Source of the DNA: Cladocopium goreaui
Lineage: Eukaryota > Sar > Dinophyceae > Suessiales > Symbiodiniaceae
Length of the DNA stretch: 64,000 nucleotides
Direction: 5' to 3'
Assembly: GCA_947184155.2 (NCBI GenBank)
Contig: CAMXCT020006648.1
Span: forward strand, 124,001-188,000
Shown: positions 41,201 to 56,200 of the stretch, piece by piece
Numbering within the stretch: position 1 is the stretch's first letter
Layout of the letters: each line of letters opens with the position of its first letter
The notes under the pieces: generated by a model
What the model was told of the DNA's origin: nothing
Database searches by the model: none
The model's input: the letters and a program-made list of their open reading frames with translations, nothing else
Program-made: the position numbers and the translations under genes

Positions 41201-44200
41201 AGTGAGGGTGAGTGAGGGTGAGTGAGTGTGAGTGAGTGTGAGTGAGTGTGAGTGAGTGTGAGTGAGTGTGAGTGAGTGTGAGTGAGTGTGAGTGAGTGTG
41301 AGTGAGTGTGAGTGAGTGTGAGTGAGTGTGAGTGAGTGTGAGTGAGTGTGAGTGGGTGTGAGTGAGTGTGAGTGAGTGTGAGTGGGTGTGAGTGAGTGTG
41401 AGTGAGTGTGAGTGAGTGAGTGTGAGAGTGTGAGTGAGTGTGAGTTAGTGTGAGTGGGTGTGAGTGAGTGTGAGTGAGTGTGAGTGAGTGTGAGTGAGAG
41501 TGAGTGNNNNNNNNNNNNNNNNNNNNNNNNNNNNNNNNNNNNNNNNNNNNNNNNNNNNNNNNNNNNNNNNNNNNNNNNNNNNNNNNNNNNNNNNNNNNNN
41601 NNNNNNNNNNNNNNNNNNNNNNNNNNNNNNNNNNNNNNNNNNNNNNNNNNNNNNNNNNNNNNNNNNNNNNNNNNNNNNNNNNNNNNNNNNNNNNNNNNNN
41701 NNNNNNNNNNNNNNNNNNNNNNNNNNNNNNNNNNNNNNNNNNNNNNNNNNNNNNNNNNNNNNNNNNNNNNNNNNNNNNNNNNNNNNNNNNNNNNNNNNNN
41801 NNNNNNNNNNNNNNNNNNNNNNNNNNNNNNNNNNNNNNNNNNNNNNNNNNNNNNNNNNNNNNNNNNNNNNNNNNNNNNNNNNNNNNNNNNNNNNNNNNNN
41901 NAGTGAGTGGCCATGCACATTGTCCCACGCCTGCCACGCAAAAGACGCGGAGACCAAGGGACGCCAGGGCGTACATCCGACCCCTTGGCGGTGCACATTG
42001 TCCCACGCCTGCCACGCAAAAGACGCGGAGACCAAGGGACGCCAGGGCGTACATCCGACCCCTTGGCAGTGCACATTGTCCCACGCCTGCCACGCAAAAG
42101 ACGCGGAGACCAAGGGACGCCAGGGCGTACATCGGACCCCTTGGCAATGCACATTGTCCCACGCCTGCCACGCAAAAGACACGGAGACCAAGGGACGCCA
42201 GGGCGTACATCCGACCCCTTGGCAGTGCGTAACATAGGACCCCTTGGCAATGCACATTGTCCCACGCCTGCCACGCAAAAGACACGGAGACCAAGGGACG
42301 CCAGGGCGTACATCCGACCCCTTGGCAGTGCACATTGTCCCACGCCTGCCACGCAAAAGAGGCGGAGACCAAGGGACGCCAGGGCGTACATCCGACCCCT
42401 TGGCAGTGCACATTGTCACGCAAAAGAGGTGGAGACCAAGGGACGCCAGGGCGTACATCCGACCCCTTGGCCGTGCACATTGCCCCACACCTGCCACGCA
42501 AAAGACGCGGAGACCAAGGGACGCCAGGGCGTACATCCGACCCCTTGGCAGTGCACATTGTCCCACGCCTGCCACGCAAAAGAGGCGGAGACCAAGGGAC
42601 GCCAGGGCGTACATCGGACCCCTTGGCAGTGCACATTGTGCCACGCCTGCCACGCAAAAGAGGCGGAGACCCAAGGGACGCCAGGGCGTACATCCGACCC
42701 CTTGGCAGTGCACATTGTCCCAAGCCTGCCACGCAAAAGAGGCGGAGACCAAGGGACGCCAGGGCGTACATCCGACCCCTTAGCAGTGCACATTGTCCCA
42801 CGCCTGCCACACGCAAAAGACGCGGAGACCAAGGGACGCCAGGGCGTACATCCGACCCCTTGGCAGTGCACATTGTCCCACGCGACCAAGACCCAAGGGA
42901 CGCCAGGGCGTACATCCGACCGCTTGGCAATGCACATTGTCCCACGCCTGCCACGCAAAAGAGTGAGTGAGTGAGTGAGTGAGTGACTGAGTGAGTGAAT
43001 GAGTGAGTGAGTGAGTGACTGACTGAGTGAGTGAATGAGTGAGTGAGTGAGTGAGTGAGTGACTGACTGAGTGAGTGAATGAGTGAGTGAGTGAGTGAGT
43101 GAGTGTGTGAGTGAGTGAGTGAGTGAGTGAGTGAGTGAGTGAGTGAGTGAGTGAGTGTGAGTGAGTGAGTGAGTGAGTGTGAGTGAGTGAGTGTGAGTGA
43201 GTGAGTGAGTGAGCGAGCGAGCGAGTGAGTGAGGGAGTGTGAGTGAGTGAGTGAGTGAGTGAGTGTGAGTGAGTGAGTGAGTGAGTGAGTGTGTGTTAGT
43301 GTGAGTGAGTGAGTGAGTGAGTGAGTGAGTGAGTGAGTGAGTGAGTGAGTGTGTGTGTGTGAGTGAGTGAGTGTGAGTGAGTGTGTGTGTGTGTGAGTGT
43401 GAGTGAGTGTGAGTGAGTGAGTGTGTGTGTGTGAGTGAGTGTGAGTGAGTGTGTGTGTGAGTGTGTGTTGAGGAGGGAGGACGGGAAGGAGAAGGAGGAG
43501 GCGCGGATACAGAACTAAAAACAAAAACCCCACACGTCAATGTGGGGAAAAAGAAATCTTCAAGGAGGTCAGTGGGTCCGCTTTCGGCAGGTTGTTTCAG
43601 GTAGCAACCAAACTTAGGTCTCTGTTTTGGTTGGCAAACATATGCGATGTTGTTTCAGAGGAGAAGAGAGAGAGATAGAGAGAGAGAGAGGGAGGGAAAC
43701 TCATCGGGGGACGCACAATCATAGTCACCATCCCCAATGTGTGGCTTGCTATATCGTGTAATTATGACCTTACTTGGGTTGATTCATTTCATATTAATTA
43801 CCTTCGCAGCACCTCTGATTGGTTTTGTGGCTGGACGCTGCGTAAATCACTAGTTGAACCCCATCCGACCCACTAAACAATCCCCATAAATGCTGTTTAT
43901 ATATCACCATGTTTCGTCTGAATAGATCCAAATAGCCTATTTGAGATGATGCCATCTATAATATAATACCATCATTCATCTTCGGCTGGTTAAACATGGT
44001 GAAAAAGAGTTTAAATCACGCAGCTTACCACTGGCCGAGGCGCCATAAAGCCATGCAGAGGGCTGAAGGCGCCGCTCAGCAGGCAGAAGACATCGCAGGC
44101 CTCCCGGAAAATGCAGTTTTAACCACGGCAAATTGAAGCTAAGACGCAGCTAAGTACCACATATGGAGGTTTCCGAAGTCATGGTAGTACTGTACCCCCA

Positions 44201-47200
44201 AAAAAATCAGCAGTAAGAGTCTCAAAAAATATTCACTGATTCCCCAGTCATGGTGGATCCATTGGTACAAAAAATCACCGACGAAACATCCCCCCGGTTT
44301 CGAGCGCAGAAACCTGACGCTCGTTCAGCTCGATGGTTTTCACGGCGGATTGCACCAACTTCTGGGCATCACCGGAGTCCTGGGCTGGGATTTCATGGGA
44401 TCGAATCATCTACCCTCTGGTTATTTAACATAGCCATGGAAAATGGCCCATTTATAGATGGTTTACCTATTAAAACTGGTGATTTTCCATGGCTATGTTA
44501 AATAACCAGATGGTAATCAATGGGAATTTATTGCGGATATGCCGTATATCCCAGCAATGGGAATGACATGTATTACAGGTTGCTAAGCGGTTGCTATGGA
44601 ATTTTCCGAAAAACTGCCCATTCAGTTCGATGATGAAGCCTGCTTGTTGAAACTATTCAAACTGGTGAGGTTCCATAGCAAACTGTTGGTTATTGAAGGA
44701 TGAAAATTCCCATGATCTTCCATCATATCCACCCCTCAGGTTCAGCAAAATTCTGCAACTGTCAGGACAACCCGATCCGGTTCCCACCTTGACCATGAGG
44801 TCCACCAAAGAACCGCCATGAGGTGCTCCAGCGCTGGTGGTACGGGTGTGGATGCCTCGCGTGTGTGCCTTTCATGGGAAAAACTTGGGATGTTTTTTGA
44901 TGCGAATTCTCCGAAGTAGATCCAAGTAGAGCAACTATATAACTTGCAACTGGGGGTTTATGAGAATAACTTATCAAATAGTTACTCCCCTTGTAAAATC
45001 TATATTGTTAGATTGTGTGACAACAAATTTGGGGACTGGATGACTGGCCAAGTTCGGCGTGGTTGTAATGAAGCTACTCAACACCGCAAACAACCTGCCG
45101 GGGAGACTTCTTCGGGAGAGTTAACCCCCCAAATGGAACCTCATCCATACAAACCAATCAACAACATGCTCTTTTCGGCAGATGCAACATATGGAAGCAT
45201 CATTAACAATCCCCAAATATCCAAGTTCAGCCATGCCAGAAGAGCAGGATGCAATAGGATTCAAGCGTCCCATCAAAACTGGTTCATAGGTTTCCTGTTA
45301 AGGCTAAGAATCCATAATCCCCAAATGGACAATGGATTGGTAGGGAAAAATGACACCCGAAACCCGAAACCCCCAGATTTGATATCCGGATCTGGGTCTC
45401 CCCGCCACACTCGGTCTTGGCCTGTCGCACAAAGCGGCCTGCACGTTCACTCTCATGGGGCTCCACCTCGGCGTGGCACCAGGTTGCAGCAACGATTGAT
45501 AGCTTGGATCAATTTCATACCCATGACGGATCCATGGTGCTGCTATATATGGTAACATGGATCCCATCAATATACCCCCAATGGGATCGCATATATACCA
45601 GCACCATGGATCCTTTTTGTGATATGATTATATAGATGATGATTGCACCATCATCTATAAACATCAACGCCTGTCATGGATTCCGTCATGCGCCGCAGCA
45701 GGCCGCAGCATGCCGCAGCTTGTAGATTGCTTCCACTGACTGCTTGACAGGGATTCCCCCATGAGCGGCGGTGGTCAAGACCACCAATCCTGTTAGTTAT
45801 TATATAATACTGTGTATATATATATATATTATATATATCAAAATTATATATATATAATACATATATCATATCATATCATATCATATCATATCATATATCA
45901 ATATATATATATATATCATCTATCAAGTAACTATCTTCATGCTGGCATTCCCTTGCGCTTTGCTTTGGTGTTTTGCTATTCTCTGAATAGCAAAATTTTG
46001 GACCAAGACCCATGGACCACTGCACACTGCAGTGCGTATCACTGGAGGCTTCAGGGGACAATGTCTGTAGAAACAAGCGACACACCTGATATGCCCGATA
46101 ATGACAGGATGGAATGTTTGCTTGCGGTGTATTAGGTCTCTCCCGTATTTCTCATAGCAATACAAACTCTGCTCCTTTCCGAAGTACGTCAAGGCCAGCC
46201 CTCCACTACTCCCATCCGCAACGAAATCACATTGAATCTCACCAAAAATAAAACGAATTTCACTCAATATCCTAAACAAAATATGCGGGTTTCCTGTAAA
46301 GATGTCCTTAAGCTAATTCTGTGATGCACATTCAGCCACAAACACTAGAAGGCCACAAGTTGCAATGTGGAGCTCCACAAGGCTGTGGCCCCCGCTGGCA
46401 CCGTGGTGTGCATGTCACCTGCCATGAGATTCCCAGCAGATCCACCCAGAAAAACGGTGGATTCCACGTCAGTCGCTGCATTTGTTGGTTCCTGGGATTC
46501 AAATGGATGAGCATCCCCAATATATCCCATAGGATCCATGGTGCTGCTATACATGGTAACATTTACCATCAATATACCCCCAATGTTAGCATATATATAT
46601 ATATGTATACCAGCACCATGGATCCTATGGCATATGTAAGCATTGTAAGATATTGTAAGCATCCTTGGCAAATCTTAGCAACCAAAGCTAAGATGGTCGC
46701 GTAAAAACGAGTCAGAGTCCAAGGAGACAACCGAATTGAGCAACTAGCAATGTACAGAATAAACAACGGTTAAATAGAAGGTAAAACCACAAAATATCTA
46801 AACTTGGGTGCAAACAAAGAAATGACATGTTGGCCAACAGAAGAATTCGTAACCTTGTCAGTTTAAAGGGGCAAGGTCATTTGCAATTGCTGGCTGGGTG
46901 GAATACATGGATTGCATTGTTAATGATAGTGAGGCTGATCTGCGGTTGATTTTCCCATCTGGTAATTCAGTTGGGTCCCATAGAACGCTGGGCAGGGTTG
47001 GAGAATGGTCTCCACATCCCAAACGCAAACTCAAATCACCATTCATCACCGTAGTCAACTTGGAAGAATGTCCTAAAATGTCCTACCCTCTGGTAATTTA
47101 ACATAGCTATTGAAAATTGCCATTTATAGTGGATTTTCCCATAAAAAATGGTGATTTTCCATAGTTATGTTAGTTTACCAGAGGGTAAATGGGAGTGAGC

Positions 47201-50200
47201 TAAGAAGCCTTTCCAACCGCCGGGGCACAAAAAACAGCCAAGGGGCCGAAAGACTTGTAGACGTAGGTGATGGCCTTCGTGTGACGGCCAATTTTTAAAC
47301 GTTTGTGTGACATGAATGGTTAAAATATGGTTAACCCATAGGATCCATGTATGGTATATATGCTAACATTGGGGGTATATTGATGGTAAATGTTACCATA
47401 TATAGCATACATGGATCCTATGGGTAAGGTACTACACATCACAACGTGTTCCTTTTAAGCGAAAAACTACGTTCATAGCACAGCATCCCTCAACACGAGC
47501 ATCACTATATGTTGTGCCAGGTTTAAAAACAATGTGGATGGAACGTAGTCGGGATACACAGGGTCATCACAGAGATCAAAACTTCACTGGCCCCTCGAAC
47601 TGCTGTGCCCCCGCACTGCTGGTGGGCTGCCCTTGATCTGCTCCTGTCATCCGACAACTGTGACCACAACGGAGTGCAGTCTTGGGGACCTGTCTGGTTG
47701 TCGCCCCTATCACTGCCTCAACTTGGCCGCCTGGTTTGAAACAGCCTTCTACCTACGTCAAAGCTTTCTTGAACCCTTCTGTTTGTCAAGTTTCGCCCCC
47801 AGACCCTTGTTTCAAATGTCTAACCCCCCTTCAAGATGACATACTTGACGTTGCAAGTTCAACCTCGGGCAAATTATTCAGCAAGTCACTGCATGTTGAA
47901 TGTCCAGGCTCAATGGGACCCGGCATATTCACAAAAATATCACCCCCAGCTTGAGAAATCATTACGCTTGCTCGCATTGCCCGGTAAAATGCAGAGAACA
48001 TTCTGAAGCAGCCATACCAAATAGAGAAAAAAATGTAAAAACCTCTTACAGTATGACTTTCAAACCAAAATATTAGCTAGAGTAGCCCATACCAATATAT
48101 AGCAAATTAGCTCATGCCCAATAGCTGAAATCACTTGCACCAAATATGTTCAAATCAAACAAACCTGACCTGATGGTCCTTCTGCTTGACTTGGTCTTAG
48201 ACATGTTAGACTGACACGTCCGTACACTATGTGTCATGTCACCCGCTTGAATCCTGTGGTTCACCCCAAAATAGCTGCTAGTCCTCGAAGTTGATTCTCC
48301 TATTTGTACCTGATAATATTATTTTGTAGTACTTCTATGCAGTTCTACATGGCCAATCTTAGATACCGTGCAAAAAAAATAAATTCTTAGCTGGTGAACG
48401 TAGATAATTATTCCCATTGAAACCAAAAGACTATCCAGGAGTAGTTTCTACCCATCCAAGATTGACCTAGTCATACCTAGTCTATGTCTTCATAGTATTT
48501 AATAGTCGACTTTTCTGGGAAAATCATGACGGTGGCATGACTGTCGCATATTTACCCTCTGGTTATTTAACATAGCCATGGTATAGATGGCCCATAGAAA
48601 TAGATGGTTTACCTGGGTTTACCTATCAAAAAATGGGTGGATCTTTCCATGGCAAACTGTTAGTCATAACCAGAGGGTACATATATATATTTACCATATG
48701 ACCATAGTTAATCACCATTAATCACCATCATTAACCACCATTAACCATCAGTAATACCTCATTATATCAGGTCAATGACATTGATTTTTTACCACCCCAT
48801 GACGGTCGCCCACCTCACTGCACTGCCAGAAGGGCTTGCCGAGGTCAACCTACACACCGAAAAACAGTTGTCGCAAACGCGGTCACAATTCGTTGAACAA
48901 ACGGTGCACCCGCTGCCAACTAATAATGAAACCGCAAAAAGTTGGTTGGGAATTTCTGAGAACCCCAATTTGAGTGACCTTTTTATAATTCTGAAATGAT
49001 GACCTAAAAACAAGAAAACAAATTCGAAAAAGAACTTGTGTTTTGGTTTTCAGCTGGGGGCTAATTTTTGATACTGTATCATCTCTGGCAAACTCACCTG
49101 GATGCTGTTGATCTTTGGAAAATCACCATTGTTTTACCACTTGGCTATGGGTCAAGTAACTCTACCCCTCAAAATGAGTGCCACAACATCAAATCGCAAC
49201 GAACAAAACAGTCGTAATGAATCTGGCCCCTACCATCTCTCAAATTTTGACCCACATATTGCTACACATATTATGTCAAACCACCCCCTTGCCTTGCACA
49301 TCCTAACAAAAAATGAGTTGCAAGACCAAACCGGACCAAACCCAAATTGTGGAACCAAACCTTTGAAAATAATTGTTTTGGAACTGAAAACCTATTCTAG
49401 GAAGAATACTTAGTTTTGCTAAGCCACAAAAGTGCAAACATCTTCTATCAAAACCCAAAAGGCATCAGAAGCAGCCGCTGATCGAAAAAAACTCGTTTTT
49501 TACTCTGAATATGTGTACTTTGCGCATTTTTGCAATGTTCCAACATGAATATCTTCTCATCCAAACAAAGTCAAACAAAAAACAAACAAAACCTCTCACT
49601 TTTCGAACGGAGAAAAGACGTGGGATCTTCAATGATGTTCGATAATCTTCGATGATCTTCAGGCATATATATATATATATATATTGACTATGGATATATA
49701 TATATATGACAGATACCCTCTGGTAAACAAACATAGCTATTGAAAATGGCCATAGAAAGTTCGTTGATTTATGCTATAAAATGGTGGATCCATAGATTTT
49801 TGTCCCATGGCCATCCCTTCGCACCTTGGTCCAGGGCAGGTTTGGCATGTGTCGGCTGGTGGCCTCGATGGGCGCGTCGCAGCGGAAGGCCCAGTTGTGG
49901 CCACCTGAGGCGACAACTGGAACCATGGTGTAATAGTGGTTAAGTATGGTTAATACTTGTTCATAGTGGTTTAGAATGGTTACTTATGGTAAATTAAACT
50001 GGTGATTAGTGATTTTTCTGGTGCTTAAGAGTGGTAAGTAACGATTAATACCTGTGTATAATGGTTCATAATGGTTGATTATGATGAATGTAGTAATGTA
50101 GTAAATACGATGCCATAAACCTACCATTTGGGAATTGTTTATACCTTCTAGCACCTTTAAAAATTGTGATTTTGGGGATGGTTAATTATTGGGTTTACCA

Positions 50201-53200
50201 CGTGAAAAAAGGACATATGGAGGTTTCCGAAGTCATGGGGGTACGCCCAAATCCAAAGTTAGACCATTTTGGTATTGAAACTACCACAGTTTTGGGTACA
50301 TTTGAAGAATCCTCTGAGGATTTAACATGAATTAATCATGGGAATGTTGTGATGACTTCCAGAACTGGCCTAGCTGGGAATGAATCAAGACATGGGGAGA
50401 ACATGATCTTTGGGATGTATATCATCAAACGATGGAAGATTGATGGTGATTCTATAATAGGGGGTGCTTATGTATATATATATATTTATACAATGGGATA
50501 TGAATTTATATCGTACGTATATGATATATGTATAAATACATGTGTATATGTATATGGCGGTATATATATATATGGTGTATATATATATGTGTATTGAATA
50601 CATGTATGTATGTATATATATATATGTATGGTGTATGTGTATATATATACACACATATGGTCCTATATGGTACGTATATATATATATATCCTAAGCGTCC
50701 AAACACTGCAAAAATGTAGGGTCCAAATTGGTCCAAGTTTGAACCTCGGCGAGATTTGGCGATATACTCTTTGAAATAGTTGTTATCTAAAACCTTGCGT
50801 TTTCCCAGAAAATGTTGGAATGCCAAGGGCATGCCAAGTACAACAGGTTCATTCTAAGACCATTTTTAACAAAATACACAGGGATCCGGGATACGGTACT
50901 ATCGATCTTGAGTTCAAACAGTTTGCTAAAAGGAATCTGGAATCAGTGTCTACTCTCGGAAGCATCCGAACATCTTACCATCGCCTGGCTGCGTGTTTTC
51001 TCGGTTTGTTGCCTTAAAAAGAACATGTTTTGATATTTTTGTAAAACAAAAGGATCAGGAGAAGTATTCGGGCTGACACCCGTGACAATCCTGTGATTAT
51101 CCCATGACAAACCCATGATAGCCCGTGAAAATTACATGGGTCAAAACCCTGCTTGAATGATCAAACATGATCAAACCAAGTGCATCTATGTTGTGTTTTT
51201 ATCATCGCAACACTGAATTCAAAAAAAAATGAAAAAATGTTGCTAATTTCTGGGCTGTAAATCAAAGTCTGCCCTTGCCAAATCTCGATTAGATGGAGTG
51301 CCTTTATGATGCTGATGGTTTGTTCTAAATGCAGCATCATGTGAGGATGCAAACCACACTAACGATAGGCTCGAAAACAAAAACCTCGGGTTTTGGTTGG
51401 AAACTTGGTGCTTTTATATGCTTTTATGATCTTTTATGTGCACCCCGAGGCTTTTTAAGCGGGTTTGGAGGCTCAAGGTATAGTTTTTTCTGATCCTTCC
51501 GTAATCAACCATGGCCAGCTGGGAAATCCCTGAACTAGCCATGGAGGTTTTTTCTTCATCCACTTCCAGAGGGTATCTATATGTTGATCTCAGCCAGAAA
51601 GTCGCAGAAATTTAAGCGAAGTGAGCAGCTTCGAAAGTATATTCAAGTGAATTAAGACTATGTAAAATCTATATCTAATATGGAGAGACAATTTGGACGA
51701 TAACCAGCAACAAAGATTTGCCGTGCTATGTCTGCACCTGGGACTTGATGTCATGTTGCTGGAGGGAGTGTAATCAATACCAGATAGATCCACAAGGTTT
51801 GGATATATGGGAGATCTTGCTGGACTTAACCAGTCTGTGTAATTGAATAAGAACAACATGTGTATATATATATATATGTATGTGTATTTAATTGTATTTA
51901 TATATGTATAGATATATCTATATATATGTATATATGTATTTTTATATCTATGTAAGTATTTATGAATATATATATATATGTATTAATACAATGGTTTCTG
52001 GATCATACAAGCTAGGCAAGCAGGTGCACAGCATCCGAGGTCAGCGCCGTTCACTGGCACAGCCTCTTTGTCAACGTACTCGATGATGTCCTACCGCATC
52101 GGATGCTGAATGATTTCCAAAAGTCTCTTAATCATTCAGTAGATTTCAAAGAAATCTACAGGAAACCATCATGAATGAGCTAAATATGGGGGTTTTCCAG
52201 CAAATGTTCCTATCATCCAATGCTGAGCCTCAATCCTCAAGTATCAACTCCTGAAGTTTCAGTAGCTACATCCCCAGTGAATAACATTGCCCTATCTATC
52301 CCTATCGCCATTGCCCATACCATCCATATGACTGTTGAGTAAATTTCATCCCATCCTCCTAAGGGTTCTGGGGGGTTGTTAAAAAAGAAATGGGGGAAGG
52401 GCTTCGTTCAGTAAATATTCAGGACCATCGAGCGTTACTGTATCATACTTACTAATCTTACGGCAAGACCCTATGGTTTGCCCGCAAGGTTAGAATGGAG
52501 TTCAAATATGATCCTTCGACGTGCTCAAAAACCTGCACAGGGCCAGTGTTTTGGTAGTTACCAGACGACGAACCCTAAACCCTAAAACCCCAAAACCCTT
52601 AAACCCTGAAAACTCTGAATACGAAAGCAGAAAACATTGCGTATACGCAGTATTTTCTGCCATTTCTCTTCTCATGTTCGATGACAGGGAATCCTCAATG
52701 TTGCAGTCCGGGCAAACCAGGGGGTCTGTGCGTAGTCTTAGTATGATGACAAGATCATAACCTACCTCAATGCAGCATCTCCCTAAACCCTATGATAGTA
52801 TGGGTTATCTCCATGCTGGCCATTTGTTGTTGCTTATCATAATAGACTCAGTATTCTGAATAATTAATTAAGTTTTTTCCCTTATTCCGGTGGTTCTGGA
52901 TAAGATCATTATTACCTAACATATTATTGTTTACCATGATAGTGTTTTACATCATATCATTAGTGTTATGTTATTTTGGAAGATTGCCACAATTATTCTT
53001 GTTTTACAACACATGAAAAATTATTAACGTTATGTTATGTATTGGAAAGCCAATATTCTTCAGCATCAAACCATAGTTCAGCATGATATTACCACTGGCA
53101 CCCAGTCCCTCCCTACGGCCGCGGGCCTGCCACGAGAAGCCGGCCATGGGATTCAGCGTCCTCTTCTGCTCTTCCCAGACCTCAACTGGATGCAGCGCGG

Positions 53201-56200
53201 TTAAAACGCGGTCATCAGTCAGAAGACACGTCAGGGTCGTCAATGGAGCAAACGTTGAACTGTGTGTCTATGTATGTATATATTAATATATAAAGACACT
53301 GTGTGCCACACTGTATATATATCTATATCATATGTATATGTATATTAATACATTAATGTATATATATGTGACACTGTGTGTGTGATTCTTTATATATAGA
53401 ATTATATAAAACATCAGATAAACACACAAATGATGATTAAGTTATGATGATGATCAGTATGATCAGTGTGATCATTGTGATCAGTGTGATCAGTGTGATC
53501 AGTGTGGTTTTGTGTTGTTTCTTGGGTGGAACTGGGCTTGGGACCACTAGGTGAAATATTCCGTTGTATTAATTGATATGAATTGATATGAATTGATATT
53601 AATTGATATGAATTGATATTAATTGATATGAATTGATATTAATTGATATGAATTGATATGAATTGATATTAACTGATATTAATTGATATTAATTGATATT
53701 AATTGATATGAATTGATATTAATTGATATTAATTGATATTAATTGATATTAATTGATGTTAATTGATATTAATTGTATACCATTCTACCCCAACTTTGTA
53801 GGATTGTAAGGGCATTGGTTATGCAATCTTATGTACATGTACCATATCTGCTGACTGCCACCCCAAGACCAAGTTCATTCTGCGTATCCTTTTTGCGCAG
53901 CTTTGCTGGCAGTTTGAGTCTGGCAACTGGCCATGGTGAAACATCGAGCCACAAACCCTCGATATCCACTGCCTAGACTAGACGTTGACAATGTCTGCAT
54001 CTTTTCGCGGATGATCGTGATGCCGTTGCTGTCTAGATTGTCCAGGTTGGTGATGGAAACCATTTTGTTACTGGGGCATTCCACCCGAAGGTCTTGATGT
54101 AGCAGCTTGGTCCCACCACTCCAGCAGTACGCATGAACATCGGACATCGGCAGTCCGCAGTTCACGGCAGTCATCACGCTCAGCGTTGCGCTGCGCAACA
54201 GCAAACAATGCATGTCTCCTCCCTGGCAACGACTCTAGCAGCTTCCGCTCCGGTTGACACCTTGGGAGCCTTGGGTGCCTGGATTTCCAGTCCGTCGCTG
54301 CCGGTTTCGCCCAAGCGCCACTCACGGAGTTTCTGGAAGAAACTTAGGCAAATCAGCATACCTATGAGGCAGGTCGCAAAGATGAGTGCAATGAGTGCAG
54401 GTTCCATCGGGAGAATCGAGGGGCCACCATACCTGCCCTCAAATGGGTCAACTTCCAAAACGAGTGATCGATTCAGGGTATCTAAATGGTTAATTTGGCC
54501 ATAATTATGAGCTATTATGATCTACTATATTCCAATCTATCAAGGTTATCAATGCATGATAAACATGGTCAAAACACTAACGTATTATTATGTTGTAAGC
54601 TGAGGGGAACTTACAAACCATGGTTGCAAATTTTCTTCCTCTGTGGGCTGGTCGGTTCAACGGTTGTCATCTTTCCAGCACAACAAGCAGCTCATGGAAC
54701 TTGCCATAGATCTACATGTCTGCAAAAGTATGTGGGTATAATTGATTACCATCATCACTCATTACATATATACAGTTAAGAATCCATTTTACGTCAGGCT
54801 AATAACAAAAAATCGGATGCCCCATTCTATGAAATGTGCTTGGGACACATTTTTCCAGTGAATCACCATTGTAATGGTTTAAGATCATAATACTATAGTA
54901 ATAATCAGTGCTTATCATGTTTAATCATGGTTTTCATCATCATACAGTGGTTATAATCTTGGATTTGCTTAAAGAACACCAAAACCAATCCAAACAATCC
55001 CTATAGATTCCCCCCATTGGGAACGTGGATTTCCCATTGGGAAAGTACGCCAAATAATCACTGACTCAGCAAATGTTTATCTGATTTTTCAATAATGATA
55101 ATTAAGTATAATGATAGTTGGTTACATTGACTAGTCTCTACAATATGTGTTTTATCTTTTTACAAACCCCATATCATCCCGTAGTAGTATCCATATGATC
55201 ATGATATTATAGTATGTTCCCATCAAAATCAAATTTATATGTGATTACATTCATTTGGATATAAATAGGTATTCGGTATTAATGTTAACTGTATATCTTC
55301 ATATGATTAGTTCGTATCACAATCTTTGGATCAATTACAATATGAATATACCCAAACAATTGGATTCATCCTCATCTACACAAAACATACTGGTAGTACA
55401 ATCTTTGATACAGTAATTGGATATTATTCGGTATTATTCATATTACTATAATAATTCGTTCTTCTTCATGATTGTTCATTATTCTTCATTGGTACTATTC
55501 TTCCTTGGATATGTTTCAGTACTCTGTTCCCCACCAAATTGGATGTATTTGGAGGGTCTAAGTTATCCCTTCGGCCCATGGTAAGAAACACAATAATAAT
55601 AATCATTGATTATTGCGAGTATTATTACTCAATTATTATCAGTCAAATCATCATCATCATCATCATCATCATAGTCATCATCATCATCATCATCATCGTC
55701 ATCGTCATCGTGGTCAGTCTTTGATAGTCCGTCCCCATAAAATCCTTTGCTGGTTGTGGTTATTTTCCATTTAACCCATCCAAATCATCCAAGGTTGGGA
55801 TGTTTTCATATTCTAATAATAATCTATGTCGTTCATTTATCTATATAGTCTATATTGCTATACTTTGTCATTCTTCATTATTCTGTGGATACTATTCTTC
55901 ATTGGATATTGTCCAGTACTTGCCAGTACTCTTTATATTGCTATGGATATGTTTCATTAATTCATATGAAGATATCCAAACAGTTGGATGAATCATGATC
56001 TAAAAAAACATATTACAATCTTTGATAACTGGATATTCTTCAGTATAGTTATTGTCTATATGGATGCTTCCTGAAATATAGCTACCCCTAAATCAGCCAT
56101 TTATAGATATTTATAGATGGATTTTCCCTTGTAAACCATCTGGCTATTGTAGTACCCCCATTGATGGAAACCCCCATATGGCTATGGATCAATACCTATA

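Noticed and set aside
41907-42960. CRISPR-like array at the 78-bp repeat
   Set aside because: The whole 78-bp unit is conserved, with no variable spacers; eukaryotic satellite.
41065-43533. Minus-strand frame of 822 codons
   Set aside because: Entirely made of GTGA and 78-bp repeats plus Ns; no non-repetitive protein sequence.
52569-52612. Telomere-like CCCTAAA repeats
   Set aside because: Only about four imperfect copies (CCCTAAACCCTAAAACCCC) inside an intron; too short and degenerate for a telomere.
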